64,000 bases of DNA from Chlamydiota bacterium (GTDB lineage: Bacteria; Chlamydiota; Chlamydiia; Chlamydiales; Rhabdochlamydiaceae), in assembly GCA_022614855.1 (NCBI GenBank), contig JAKEHU010000019.1, positions 1 through 64,000 on the forward strand, in the 5' to 3' direction. A model generated the notes under the pieces. It ran no database searches and had not been told where the DNA came from. It worked only from the letters and a program-made list of their open reading frames with translations. Numbering within the stretch: position 1 is the first letter of the stretch; every line of letters starts with the position of its first letter. Positions 34,859-44,025 of the stretch are shown here, piece by piece. Both the position numbers and the translations under genes were made by a program.

Positions 34859-35911
34859 TTAAAAAATCTCCTCTTTTTCAATAACAGCTGAACAAAAAAT
34901 CTTTAAAAAATTTTTTTTTGAAAAATTTTGGGCAGATTTGCTTTCTAAAAATTTTTGAATGGCTGCAAGATAAGCCTCATATGTTTCTCTTGGCATATTT
35001 TTCAAGAATTTATAGAGCTCATCTAAGTTTTCAAAATCTTTTGGACTAATAAAGCAGCTTTTAGGGATGTATTCTTCAATATTTGGAGCTCCAAGGTAAA
35101 TGGGAACAACCCCTGCTGCAAAACAGTCAAATATTTTTTCCGTGATGTATCCCTTGAGCTCTTTTGAATTTTCGTAGCAAAAGCAAAAACGAAAATGGGA
35201 AATCACCTCTTCCTTGTTTTGAATCGCCCCTTTGTAATTTTTAAAAAGAGTTGCGTCCCAGCCTCTTCCAAAGAAATGAAAATCCTCCCCCTCCTTTTTT
35301 TCAAAAAATTCGACCACTTTTTTTCTTTCAGAATAAAGCTCATTGGATTTTTTACTAGTGAAGTTGGAAGCAACTAAAGTAGACAATCTTCTCTTTTCGA
35401 ATGGAATTAGATTCTTTCTCATGGGTTGGAGTTCTGGATAATAAAGCTTAAAAAAGGTCTTATTATCCACAAGAGCATCATTCCAGGTATAAATCTTAGA
35501 ACAAAATCGATTTGGAGATCTGTACATTCGGGATAAAATGATAGGAGGTTCCCACATGAAAAGAAGAAATTTTTCCTTTGGAATTCTATACCATTTGGAT
35601 CTTTTAAAAAATTTATTACTTAGATTGTAAAAAACAACCTTTTCAACATTTTTTTCCAATTGGATGGGGATCGAAAAATCAAATCCCATTTTTTTCCCCA
35701 ATTTAAGCCATTTCTTTTTCAATGGATGCAAAGGAGGAAAAAGGTCATCTAGTTTTTTGAGGACAAATTTTGCTTCAACCCCTCTTTCATTTAATGCTTC
35801 TGAAAGGGGATTTACATCTATGCAGTAATTTGCAATGATGATTATCACTTTTTCTTCACTACACAGGGAAAAGCAGAAAAAAAGAAAAAAGAGAATTGCT
35901 TTTAACGACAT
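34859..35911 (-). CDS. Glycosyltransferase family 10 (alpha-1,3-fucosyltransferase-like) with signal-like N-terminus
   Basis: A 350-residue protein. The C-terminal half has the GT10 donor-binding signature: FRFCFCYENSKELKGYITEK, then IFDCFAAGVVPIYLGAPNIEEYIP. The family transfers fucose from GDP-fucose to N-acetylglucosamine-containing glycans. The first 18 residues (MSLKAILFFLFFCFSLCS) look like a signal peptide or membrane anchor, unusual for a bacterial GT10, which are normally cytosolic. Export to the periplasm or a Golgi-type orientation is possible. No GDP-fucose synthesis gene is adjacent. It is divergent from the hotdog thioesterase gene by 24 bases. Confidence 0.8.
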   Translation of the reverse strand: MSLKAILFFLFFCFSLCSEEKVIIIIANYCIDVNPLSEALNERGVEAKFVLKKLDDLFPPLHPLKKKWLKLGKKMGFDFSIPIQLEKNVEKVVFYNLSNKFFKRSKWYRIPKEKFLLFMWEPPIILSRMYRSPNRFCSKIYTWNDALVDNKTFFKLYYPELQPMRKNLIPFEKRRLSTLVASNFTSKKSNELYSERKKVVEFFEKKEGEDFHFFGRGWDATLFKNYKGAIQNKEEVISHFRFCFCYENSKELKGYITEKIFDCFAAGVVPIYLGAPNIEEYIPKSCFISPKDFENLDELYKFLKNMPRETYEAYLAAIQKFLESKSAQNFSKKNFLKIFCSAVIEKEEIF

Positions 35912-35935
35912 AATAAATAATTTTAACGACCAGAG

Positions 35936-36337
35936 ATGTTTAGTTATAGGAGAAATATTTTTTTGCGAGAAACAGATGCGACGAAAGCCATCTATTTTTC
36001 AGAACTCTTTAAATTGGGACTCGAAACCTTTGAGGAATTTTTGATCAATAAGGGGTTTTTGTTGGGAGAGCTCATTGAATCCTCAGATTTTTTGATGCCC
36101 ATTGTCCGTGCTGAAGCCGATTTCATAGGTCCAATTAAGGCAGGGGATAAAATTGAAGCCAGACTGGATTTATCGAAAATGGGGAGGCGTTCCTTTGCTC
36201 TTTTGACTTCTTATTACCATCTAAAAAAGGAGATAGTTGTGGGAAAAACAACCATTATTCACGCAACGATTTCAAAGCAAACAAAGCAGTCTATTCCGCT
36301 TCCAACCCCTTTGAAGGAAGTTTTAAAACAGATCTAA
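35936..36337 (+). CDS. Hotdog-fold thioesterase, candidate 1,4-dihydroxy-2-naphthoyl-CoA hydrolase
   Basis: A 133-residue 4-hydroxybenzoyl-CoA thioesterase-type protein. FLRETDATKAIYFSELFKLG matches the family's start, with an Asp at the catalytic position, and AEADFIGPIKAGDKIEARLD is the second conserved strand. Hydrolysis of DHNA-CoA is the step between MenB and MenA, and this gene overlaps menE by 47 bases on the opposite strand. That makes it the obvious MenI candidate; specificity is inferred from position. Confidence 0.8.
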   Translation: MFSYRRNIFLRETDATKAIYFSELFKLGLETFEEFLINKGFLLGELIESSDFLMPIVRAEADFIGPIKAGDKIEARLDLSKMGRRSFALLTSYYHLKKEIVVGKTTIIHATISKQTKQSIPLPTPLKEVLKQI

Positions 36338-37586
36338 ATTGGTTTTCATTTTTCATAACTACAAATTCTTTCGGCAGTTTGTAATAAGGCAGTCTTGCTT
36401 TAAGCTCCTCTTGAATTTTTTTGATAGATAGGTCTTTAGCCATAGAAAAAAGGTAGGCTACAGGCCGCATTCCCCATTTAGGATCTTCTTGAGGGAGAAC
36501 ACGAGCTTCTCTTATTTCTGGGAAAGTTAAAAGAATTGCTTCGATTTCTTCAGGCCTGATTTTTTCTCCTCCAGAAATAAAAAGCCGATCCTTTCTTCCC
36601 AAACAGATAAGCTCATTTTTTTCGTTTAGCATCCCAAGATCTTTGGTTGCAAACCATCCTTCTTCGAGTGGCAGGTCAATGGATTGATCTTCTTGCAAAT
36701 ACCCTTTAAAAAGAGTTTTGCCTTTGACCAAGATTTCCCCATCTTTTGCAATTTTCAATTCTGAACAAGGAAGAACAGGGCCAGAAGTTAACTCTTCTCG
36801 AGATCTGTTTAAACTCACCATGGAAGACATCTCCGTCAAACCATATGTTGTGTACACTGGAGTGCCAAATTGAACTGCTTTATGATAAAGCACAGGAGAA
36901 AGAGGGGCTCCTCCCAGCAAAATACACTTTACTTTAGATATTTTTTCTTCAACCTCTTTTTTACCTTTTTCCAATAAACTGTAAAGTTGTGTTGGAACCA
37001 TAGAAATATGGGTGACTCCATCTGGAATTTCCCTTTTTTCATTGGAGATGACAAGGGTTGCATCTGCAATAAAAGCTCTGCAAACAGTAGCAAGACCGCT
37101 AATGTGAAATAAAGGAAGAGAAAGGAGGTAATAATCTTCGCTAGTTAATTGTAGATAGGAAGAAGCAATTTTTGCATTTTCAAAGATATTTTCCATAGAA
37201 AGACAGCCAATTTTTGGTTTTCCCATCGATCCTGAAGTTAAGATCATTACTCCAATGAAGGAGGGGTCGAATTCCATGGTTTTTTTTTCGTTTTTTGGAT
37301 TTAGAGAAATTTTTTCCGGTTCAATAAAAGATGAGAAATTTAACGTTGATAATATCTGTTTTAAAACCAGATCCGGAAAGCGAGGATTCAAGGGGCAACC
37401 AGTGAGTTTTCTTTCCCACAAAGCAAAAAGAAATGCAATGTGGTGCAGGGTAGGATGTGCAAGAAAAGCCACCAGGCTATGGGGTGGAAGACAAAGGGTA
37501 TCCAAATAATCTGCAAAACCAGAAACGATCGAGCAAAAATCTCCATGAGAAATCAATTGATTATGATAGAGAATCTTCAAACTCAA
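36291..37586 (-). CDS. menE: O-succinylbenzoate-CoA ligase
   Basis: MenE is an ANL-family enzyme that activates o-succinylbenzoate to its CoA ester. The 431-residue protein has the AMP-binding P-loop ILTSGSMGKPKIG, TYGLTEMSSMVS, the hinge LICLGRKDRLFISGGEKI and a C-terminal subdomain. It is slightly short for the family. It starts at TTG 37586, nine bases after the menC stop. It is the last gene of the minus-strand menaquinone operon and runs into the convergent thioesterase gene. Confidence 0.9.
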   Translation of the reverse strand: MSLKILYHNQLISHGDFCSIVSGFADYLDTLCLPPHSLVAFLAHPTLHHIAFLFALWERKLTGCPLNPRFPDLVLKQILSTLNFSSFIEPEKISLNPKNEKKTMEFDPSFIGVMILTSGSMGKPKIGCLSMENIFENAKIASSYLQLTSEDYYLLSLPLFHISGLATVCRAFIADATLVISNEKREIPDGVTHISMVPTQLYSLLEKGKKEVEEKISKVKCILLGGAPLSPVLYHKAVQFGTPVYTTYGLTEMSSMVSLNRSREELTSGPVLPCSELKIAKDGEILVKGKTLFKGYLQEDQSIDLPLEEGWFATKDLGMLNEKNELICLGRKDRLFISGGEKIRPEEIEAILLTFPEIREARVLPQEDPKWGMRPVAYLFSMAKDLSIKKIQEELKARLPYYKLPKEFVVMKNENQFRSVLKLPSKGLEAE

Positions 37587-37595
37587 AACCCAGGT

Positions 37596-38519
37596 TCATA
37601 CATTTAATTGTGCAGGAATGGTCATTTTTCCTTCTTCAATTTTTAACCGCTCTTGCAAAAGATCCTTTTCAAGAAATTCATACGGGCCAAGTCCAAGAAC
37701 AAAATGGTCCAATTTGAGCCTTTTAGCAAGTCTAACAATATGGGCTGTACCGATTCCACTTTCGTAGGAAGATCCTAAGATAACTCTTTTATCGAGAAAG
37801 GGGGAAATTTTTGAAATCATTGGTTTGAAAATGATTGCATAAAAAAAAGGGTGGGAAAAGAACTTTGCAATCGAATTTTCTCGGGCCGTTTCATCTAAGG
37901 CAAATGGGAAATTGAATGCAGAAAATTCTTTTTTGTGTAAAGCAGGTTCTTCAATGTATTCAAAATCACTAGATCGATATTGGGATAATAGGGAAAAAAT
38001 TTCAGTGGGTTTCCACTTTCGATTAAAATCAATGCGAAGGGTGAAAGTTTTTTTTAGGAGATCGATTAAAAGCTTAACCTCTTTATGAGATAGATTACCT
38101 ACTTTTAATTTTGCCGTTTTGTATCCTTTGATTTTAGCTTGTTCCGCATCTTTTAAGATCTGGTCAAATGTTCCCCAAAAAAAAGCAGCTATAGAACAAG
38201 AAATTGAATCCATAGGAGTAAGAATATCCCAAAGGGCGTTTTGCAGACCAAATGCGACCGAAGGATAAAGAATTTGCTCTAGCTCCTTTATTTTTTTTTC
38301 TGTCCAATCAGTCTTCAAGATTTGAGATTGAAACATCTTAAGTTGATTTTCTGCCTGATCTAAATTTTCTCTGCTAAAACTAGGAAGGGGAGAAATTTCT
38401 CCAAGAGTCTCTTTTCCAGTTTCACTTTCGAGGTGAAGAAGTAGACCTCTCCTTTTGAGCTGTCTAAAAGAAAGGGTAAAGGGTTTCCATCCAATTCTTC
38501 GGATTTTTACAGCATCCAT
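37596..38519 (-). CDS. menC: o-Succinylbenzoate synthase
   Basis: MenC, an enolase-superfamily enzyme, dehydrates SHCHC to o-succinylbenzoate. Visible are the KxK-type TAKLKVG, metal ligands in LRIDFNRKW, FEYIEEP and FALDET, and GSSYESGIGTAH near the C-terminus. I set the start at ATG 38519 (MDAVKIRRIGWKPF), 307 residues; the frame continues 61 codons upstream into menA, but that part has no family match. It overlaps the menA stop by 13 bases. Confidence 0.9.
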   Translation of the reverse strand: MDAVKIRRIGWKPFTLSFRQLKRRGLLLHLESETGKETLGEISPLPSFSRENLDQAENQLKMFQSQILKTDWTEKKIKELEQILYPSVAFGLQNALWDILTPMDSISCSIAAFFWGTFDQILKDAEQAKIKGYKTAKLKVGNLSHKEVKLLIDLLKKTFTLRIDFNRKWKPTEIFSLLSQYRSSDFEYIEEPALHKKEFSAFNFPFALDETARENSIAKFFSHPFFYAIIFKPMISKISPFLDKRVILGSSYESGIGTAHIVRLAKRLKLDHFVLGLGPYEFLEKDLLQERLKIEEGKMTIPAQLNV

Positions 38520-39397
38520 CCGATACAGAAAAGAAAGGTATAGATTGAAAGAAGTTTTATTGTTTTTCCAAAAGCTTGGTTTAACTGAATAAGGTTTTCT
38601 TCTCGCCAAACTTCGCGAATGAGGAAAATGGCAGGGAAAATGGTCAATGTCGAAAGGAGAGAAAAGGGATGTTTCCAAGAAAAAGTAAGAGGGGATAGAC
38701 AACTAGTTAGGATCAAAAAGGCAAAAAGTGTTTTTACAAAAGGAAGGCCATATCGCACAGCAAGCGTCTTTTTTGAAGCAGCTTTATCCTCTTCTACATC
38801 TCGCATATTATTTAGATTTAAAATAGCAGCAGAGAAAAGTCCTGGAGCAACTCCTGCAAAAATCGATTCCATGTTGATCTGGTGTGTATAGAGAAAAAAG
38901 GTAGAAAAGACAGCAATGGGCCCAAAAAATAAAAAGGTGAAGGGTTCCCCAATCCCGAGATAAGAGAGAGAAAAAGGTCCCATAGTGTAAGCGATAGCGA
39001 GAAAAATGGATAAAAGGAAAAGAAGGATAAAAACTAAGCCTCCTTCCACAATGATAGGAACCACAGTGATTGATGTGGACAAGATGATAAAGTAGATAAA
39101 GTTTTTCATCGTTTTTTGACTCATGAGTCCACTTTGCATGACTCGGATCGGACCTTTTCTTGCACTTGAATCTACCCCTTTGACAAAATCAAAATAGTCA
39201 TTCACTAGATTCGCAAGAATTTGAATTCCCAAAGCAGTCAGCAAGATAGATAAAAAGAGAAGGATGCGAAAAGATCCCATGGTGATTGCCAGAGAGCTAC
39301 CGATGAGAACAGGACAAATGCTAATTGGAAGAGTCTTTGGCCGGGTAGCCATCAGACAGATTTTAAATATCGGAAATTTCTTTATTTCTTCAATCAT
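38507..39397 (-). CDS. menA: 1,4-Dihydroxy-2-naphthoate polyprenyltransferase
   Basis: MenA joins the polyprenyl tail to DHNA with loss of CO2, in the inner membrane. The 296-residue UbiA-superfamily protein has eight to nine hydrophobic segments and the first Asp-rich motif NLVNDYFDFVKGVD, with NLNNMRDVEEDKAA as the second. The start codon at 39397 lies within the left arm of a palindromic element; an internal ATG (MATRPKTLPIS, residue 16) fits the family's usual start and cannot be excluded. Confidence 0.92.
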   Translation of the reverse strand: MIEEIKKFPIFKICLMATRPKTLPISICPVLIGSSLAITMGSFRILLFLSILLTALGIQILANLVNDYFDFVKGVDSSARKGPIRVMQSGLMSQKTMKNFIYFIILSTSITVVPIIVEGGLVFILLFLLSIFLAIAYTMGPFSLSYLGIGEPFTFLFFGPIAVFSTFFLYTHQINMESIFAGVAPGLFSAAILNLNNMRDVEEDKAASKKTLAVRYGLPFVKTLFAFLILTSCLSPLTFSWKHPFSLLSTLTIFPAIFLIREVWREENLIQLNQAFGKTIKLLSIYTFLFCIGWML

Positions 39398-39561
39398 GAA
39401 CTTATCCGCAAATTCTAAAGCCTGCTTTTCATATCTTTTTCACTATATTTCGATACCGCTTCTTGGCCTACTTATGCAAGTATGTCCTTCGAAGCAGAAT
39501 CAAAATATAATGGAAAAATCTTATAAAAATCAAATTTTTAGAATTTGTGGATAGGTTCATG
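39395..39561. repeat. Palindromic element, 167 bp, between menB and menA
   Basis: The arms at 39395-39419 and 39537-39561 pair at 23 of 25 positions. The left arm contains the menA start codon (39395-39397) and the right arm the menB stop codon (39557-39559). It accounts for the only real gap in an operon whose other genes overlap or lie within nine bases. The interior shows no coding sequence I can support. Confidence 0.75.
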
Positions 39562-40384
39562 GTCTTTTAGGGAATTTAGAAAAATTGGGGGGTTGTTTTT
39601 TTAAAAAAGCGCTATGTCCCTCTTTTGCTTCTTCTGTCATGTAATAAAGCAGAGTTGCATTGCCTGCTAGTTCTTGCAAACCAGCTTGTCCGTCACAGTC
39701 AGCATTAAACGCAGATTTAAGACATCGAATAGCTAGAGGAGAATGTTTTAGAATTTCTTCACACCAGGAAATCGCAGTGGATTCCAACTCTTCGTAGGGA
39801 ACGACACAGTTGACAAGCCCCATTTCATATGCCTGCTGGGCAGTGTATCTGCGGCAGAGAAACCAGATTTCTCGCGCTTTTTTTTGACCTACAATGCGAG
39901 CGAGATAACTCGAGCCGAACCCTCCATCAAAAGAGCCAACTTTTGGGCCAACTTGCCCAAAAATGGAATGGTCTGCAGCAATGGTGAGATCGCAAACAAC
40001 ATGGAGAACATGGCCTCCTCCAATGGCAAAACCAGAAACCATGGCAATGACAGGCTTTGGACAAGATCGAATCTGTTTTTGCAGATCTAAAACATTCAAA
40101 TGTTCTAACCCTGAATCATCGGCATATCCCGCATTTCCGCGAACTCTCTGATCTCCGCCAGAACAAAAAGCCTCTTTTCCCTCTCCTGTTAAAATGATAA
40201 CGCCAATTTCTTGGTCATATCTAGCGTTTTGCAGTGCATCTGACATTTCTTGAACTGTCAAGGGTCTAAATGCATTGCGCACTTCTGGGCGATTGATGGT
40301 GATTTTTGCAATTCCTTTGTACTTATGATATTTGATGTCGGTATAGGTTTTCACTGATAGCCATTCAGCTGTAAGAGATTGCAC
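39557..40384 (-). CDS. menB: 1,4-Dihydroxy-2-naphthoyl-CoA synthase
   Basis: MenB is a crotonase-fold enzyme that closes o-succinylbenzoyl-CoA to DHNA-CoA. Signatures include [47 protein letters not shown] and [18 protein letters not shown] place the start at GTG 40384, 275 residues, because AGAGGAAA lies eight bases upstream and the family starts there; the frame remains open to 40495 without family similarity. It overlaps the menH end by about 20 bases. Confidence 0.95.
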   Translation of the reverse strand: MQSLTAEWLSVKTYTDIKYHKYKGIAKITINRPEVRNAFRPLTVQEMSDALQNARYDQEIGVIILTGEGKEAFCSGGDQRVRGNAGYADDSGLEHLNVLDLQKQIRSCPKPVIAMVSGFAIGGGHVLHVVCDLTIAADHSIFGQVGPKVGSFDGGFGSSYLARIVGQKKAREIWFLCRRYTAQQAYEMGLVNCVVPYEELESTAISWCEEILKHSPLAIRCLKSAFNADCDGQAGLQELAGNATLLYYMTEEAKEGHSAFLKKQPPNFSKFPKRP

Positions 40385-41096
40385 GTCTGATTTCCTCTGC
40401 ACAAATTTTTGGTTTTTCAAGATGGATTGCATGCCCTGCTTTAGAGATGCATGTAACTTGAATAAACGAAGAAAGTGTACGATAAAGATCTGCATATTTC
40501 AAATCTTTTTCGCCAAAAAAGAATTGAGTGTTAGGAGCAATCGGATATTTTTTTTGCACAGCTAGACTAAAATTTTGTAAAACAGCAGATAAAGCATCTG
40601 GATTTTGCAATTTTCTGTGTGCAAGGATTTTTTCAAAAATCTTCTTCTTTTTTATTAATGTGGAAAAAGTAGGTTGGTTGTACCAAGCAGTGATAAATTC
40701 TGAAAAAGGGGCGGTTTTTAGCATATCGATCCATTTGCGATCGCTCAGCCATCTTTTTTGCCTCTCTTCTTCTGATGAGAGCCCAGGATGTGATGAAAAG
40801 ATGATCACTCTTTTAAATGGATATTTTCTATTTAATTGAAAAGCAACCCTTCCTCCCATGGAATATCCAATCAAAAATTCTGGTTTTGGATCAATCTTTT
40901 GAAAAATTTTTTCCGTTTCAAGGAGAAGATTTCCATCGAAAGGTAGATTTCCATGGCCAGGAAGATCGATTGCCAGGCAAAAAAAATCCCTTTTTAAATG
41001 AGAAATGAGGGGAAGCCAATCTTCTTTGCATCCCATAAATCCATGCAAAAAAAGAAGCTTGAAACCATTTACGTTACCAATGCCAATTTGGTGCAT
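40365..41096 (-). CDS. menH: SHCHC synthase (MenH), alpha/beta-hydrolase
   Basis: MenH eliminates pyruvate from SEPHCHC to give SHCHC. The 243-residue hydrolase-fold protein has [24 protein letters not shown], the nucleophile elbow [12 protein letters not shown] and the catalytic His in [11 protein letters not shown]. An AAAGAGG element lies just before ATG 41096. The start overlaps menD by 28 bases and the end overlaps menB. Position between menD and menB supports the assignment, since hydrolases alone are hard to name. Confidence 0.9.
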   Translation of the reverse strand: MHQIGIGNVNGFKLLFLHGFMGCKEDWLPLISHLKRDFFCLAIDLPGHGNLPFDGNLLLETEKIFQKIDPKPEFLIGYSMGGRVAFQLNRKYPFKRVIIFSSHPGLSSEEERQKRWLSDRKWIDMLKTAPFSEFITAWYNQPTFSTLIKKKKIFEKILAHRKLQNPDALSAVLQNFSLAVQKKYPIAPNTQFFFGEKDLKYADLYRTLSSFIQVTCISKAGHAIHLEKPKICAEEIRRAISYS

Positions 41097-42784
41097 AGAG
41101 CCTCTTTCATTGCAAGGTCCAATTTTTTATGGTCGAGGACATTTTGTTTGCGATCTGTTATTACCTCCACGATCATGCTCCTTGGATTTTTCACAAGATC
41201 AGCAAGAAGGTCAGAAAAATGAGAATTATCTATCACTTTTTCATAGGGGATATCAAAAAGTTTTGCACTATGTTCAAAAGAAAGGGAGTGGGCAGAGGCA
41301 AAAAACCTCTCAAAGATTTTTTCATTTTTCTGGGAAATGGGCAAAAAGGAAAAAATTCCCCCTCCTCCATTGTTGATCACAAGAAAAATAATGGGAATCT
41401 TACTTTTCTTCACCATAGCAAGTGAATTTAAATCGTGGAGAAAAGTTTGATCGCCCAAGACAGAAATGATCGGCATTCTAAGACCATTAGCGAGTCCAAT
41501 ACAAGTAGCAATGTTGCCATCAATCCCAGAAACCGCCCGCTTCCCAAAAATCGGGCCAATGGGATTTTCCGGAAAGAAAAGGTGATCTGCATCTCTAATT
41601 GGCATGCTATTTGCAAAAAATAGAGCTATTTTTTCATTTAGAGAATTTCGAAGAAGTTCAATGATGCCAACTTCTGAAATTTCCTCTTGATTGCCAAAAT
41701 AGCTTTTTTTGCACTGGTGTAAGACTTGAGACCACTCCTTCCATTGATTTAGCCACTCTTCATTTTTATTTTCAGAAATGTGTGGAAGAATCGATTGAAT
41801 GAAATTGGCCGGAGAGGTGAAAACTCTTTCATCGACAATGTGATGGGGATCCATTCTATCAAATTGTTCTGAGACATGGATGATCTTTGTCTTTTTTCTT
41901 TTCTTCATCCATTCAAGGAGATGTTTAGAGACAATTCTTTGCCCTAAATAAAGAATGATATCGGGCTCTGTTTCTGAAAAAGTTTGTAAAATCGAATGGT
42001 AGTGGACAATCGTCTCATTTCTTAGCGATCGAAATCCAGATAAAATATCAGCTAAGATCGGCCATTTGGTTTTGTGTGCTAAAAGTTGTAACTGTTGAAA
42101 AAAGGTTGCATCATGCATCTCTCCTAGAAGAAAAAGTCCAGTTTTATTCGAAAAAAGATTGGCAAATATTTTTGCATCTTCTTCCACAATCTTTTGCTCT
42201 GAAAAGAGATACTTCGTTCCTGTCTCTACAGGAAAAAAGGATTGTTGTTTAGGTAAAAAAGGTTCCTGAAACATGCAGTTGAGGTGAATCGGCCCTTTTA
42301 AAGCTTTAGCGAGAAAAACCGCATAAGAGAGAGTTTTTGCTAAGTAAGAGGCAGGTAGATTGGAACAGGGAAGGTCAAATTCTTTGCGAACATAGGATCC
42401 AAAGATCTTTACCTGGTCTACTGTTTGGTTTGCTCCTGCGTTTCTGAGTTCTGGAGGTCGATCTGCTGTTAACATGATGAGCGGAAGATTGTCTAAAGAC
42501 GCCTCCATGATTGCAGGAAAGAGATTTCCCACAGCAGTTCCAGAAGTGGTGATGATCGCAACTGGTTTTTTTGTTGCTTTAGCAAGTCCAAATGCATAAA
42601 AAGCCATCCCTCTTTCATCAAAATGGACATGAGAAGTGGCTTTAGGGTGGTCAGCTAAGGCTAAAACAAGAGAGGTCGATCTTGATCCAGGAGAAAGACA
42701 AAAAACATCTACTCCTTGTTCAACTAACGTATCGATGATCTGCTTTGCAGCAGCCTGATTGATATTTCCAATATCCCAATTCAC
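41069..42784 (-). CDS. menD: SEPHCHC synthase
   Basis: MenD is a thiamine-diphosphate enzyme that adds 2-oxoglutarate to isochorismate. The 571-residue protein has the Pyr domain with SPGSRSTSLVLALADHP, TSGTAVGNLFPAIMEA, and a PP domain with VLGDQTFLHDLNSLAMVKK and NNGGGGIFSFLP. Length is normal. The start is GTG 42784, overlapping the menF stop as GTGA. Confidence 0.95.
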   Translation of the reverse strand: MNWDIGNINQAAAKQIIDTLVEQGVDVFCLSPGSRSTSLVLALADHPKATSHVHFDERGMAFYAFGLAKATKKPVAIITTSGTAVGNLFPAIMEASLDNLPLIMLTADRPPELRNAGANQTVDQVKIFGSYVRKEFDLPCSNLPASYLAKTLSYAVFLAKALKGPIHLNCMFQEPFLPKQQSFFPVETGTKYLFSEQKIVEEDAKIFANLFSNKTGLFLLGEMHDATFFQQLQLLAHKTKWPILADILSGFRSLRNETIVHYHSILQTFSETEPDIILYLGQRIVSKHLLEWMKKRKKTKIIHVSEQFDRMDPHHIVDERVFTSPANFIQSILPHISENKNEEWLNQWKEWSQVLHQCKKSYFGNQEEISEVGIIELLRNSLNEKIALFFANSMPIRDADHLFFPENPIGPIFGKRAVSGIDGNIATCIGLANGLRMPIISVLGDQTFLHDLNSLAMVKKSKIPIIFLVINNGGGGIFSFLPISQKNEKIFERFFASAHSLSFEHSAKLFDIPYEKVIDNSHFSDLLADLVKNPRSMIVEVITDRKQNVLDHKKLDLAMKEALCTKLALVT

Positions 42785-44025
42785 GTTAATATCTTAATGA
42801 ATGTTTGAATTTTATCGTTTAGTTCTTTCCATTCTAAATGGTAATCCGACTCGGAGATAATTCCCACCCCAGAAAAAAGATCCACCTCTTTTTTTGTGAC
42901 GAAGGCAGAGCGGATTGCAACTGCAATCTCAGCAGAGTTATCTTGAAACCAGCCGATTGGCCCTGCATACCAACCTCGATCGTACCCCTCTTTTTTTCCC
43001 AACTGTTGTAGTGCAACATTGATAGGAAATCCCGCAGTAGCAGGGGTTGGGTGCAGAATGGAAATCAGTTCTTGATCAGAGACTTTTGAAGGCAAGGTTC
43101 CTGAAAGGATTGTTTGCAGATGTTGTACATCAGAAGTAGTAATCGTACCTTCTCTTTGCTCAATGGAATTTGGCTTACAAAGAGAGGTCAAGAGTGAAAA
43201 AAGATGGTTCTTTACATAAGCAAATTCCCTTTTTTCTTTTTCACTATTCATCAGCTCATTTTGCAATCTAGTTTTTTCACTAGGAGAATTTCCAACTGGC
43301 CGTGTTCCAGCAACAGCATCTACAGTGATTTTTCTATTTTTCCGAAAATATAGTCGCTCTGGAGTTGCTCCAATAAAACTGGCATCTTCATTATAAAAAA
43401 ATGCGAAAACAGTACTGTTTTTCGACTGGATTTTTAATGACTTAAGAAGAAAAAAAGGAGATACCTTGCACTGCTCTATTTTTACTTTTCTAGACAAAAC
43501 AATTTTTTCCAATTCTTTGTTTTTCATCTTTTTTTGAAAAAAGAGAAGTTTAGAAGTCCACTGCTCCTGATTCGGCAAAGTTAAAAAGCCTTTGGAAAAG
43601 CTCCGATCAACTTTTTTAAAGGAAAAAAAATCGCTGCCTTCATAGGATTGATCTAGCTGGTTGATGGTGATTTCAATTCCCTGCTCTTTTTTTTCGAGTT
43701 CCATAAAGGGAATGAAAAAATAAGATCTGGGGAAGTTTACCCAAATAGACAGAGCTTTTTTTGATTTGGAAAAAGCTTGCCCTCCAAATATTCTTGCAGG
43801 AGATTCGTTTTCTGGATCAAACTTAGGGATGTGGAAAAATTCGACCATTTTTCCAACACAGCCAAATTCTCTTTTTCGATCTTTGCTCCTCCAATAAAAT
43901 TTTGGAAACCGGGTCTCTTTTTCTAGAATTTGCAAAAGATCTTTTTCTTTGGAATAGAGAAATTTTTTCTGAAAATGGCGATATTTTTTTTGATCAATGG
44001 AAAGGCAATAGGAGTGATTTGTCAC
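42781..44025 (-). CDS. menF: Isochorismate synthase
   Basis: MenF converts chorismate to isochorismate, the committed step. The chorismate-binding domain is clear: LEKIVLSRKVKIEQ, FIGATPERLYFRK, DAVAGTRPVG, HPTPATAGFPINVAL and GWYAGPIGWF. I chose GTG 44025, which overlaps the menG stop as GTGA just as menD overlaps menF, giving 414 residues. An ATG at 44076 would add 17 residues but overlap menG by 55 bases. Confidence 0.9.
   Translation of the reverse strand: MTNHSYCLSIDQKKYRHFQKKFLYSKEKDLLQILEKETRFPKFYWRSKDRKREFGCVGKMVEFFHIPKFDPENESPARIFGGQAFSKSKKALSIWVNFPRSYFFIPFMELEKKEQGIEITINQLDQSYEGSDFFSFKKVDRSFSKGFLTLPNQEQWTSKLLFFQKKMKNKELEKIVLSRKVKIEQCKVSPFFLLKSLKIQSKNSTVFAFFYNEDASFIGATPERLYFRKNRKITVDAVAGTRPVGNSPSEKTRLQNELMNSEKEKREFAYVKNHLFSLLTSLCKPNSIEQREGTITTSDVQHLQTILSGTLPSKVSDQELISILHPTPATAGFPINVALQQLGKKEGYDRGWYAGPIGWFQDNSAEIAVAIRSAFVTKKEVDLFSGVGIISESDYHLEWKELNDKIQTFIKILT

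Noticed and set aside
37596-38702. Longer menC starting at 38702
   Set aside because: The additional 61 residues overlap menA on the same strand and show no enolase-family features; ATG 38519 fits the family N-terminus.
39557-40495. Longer menB starting at 40495
   Set aside because: The extra 37 residues lie within menH and have no family similarity; GTG 40384 has a good ribosome-binding site.
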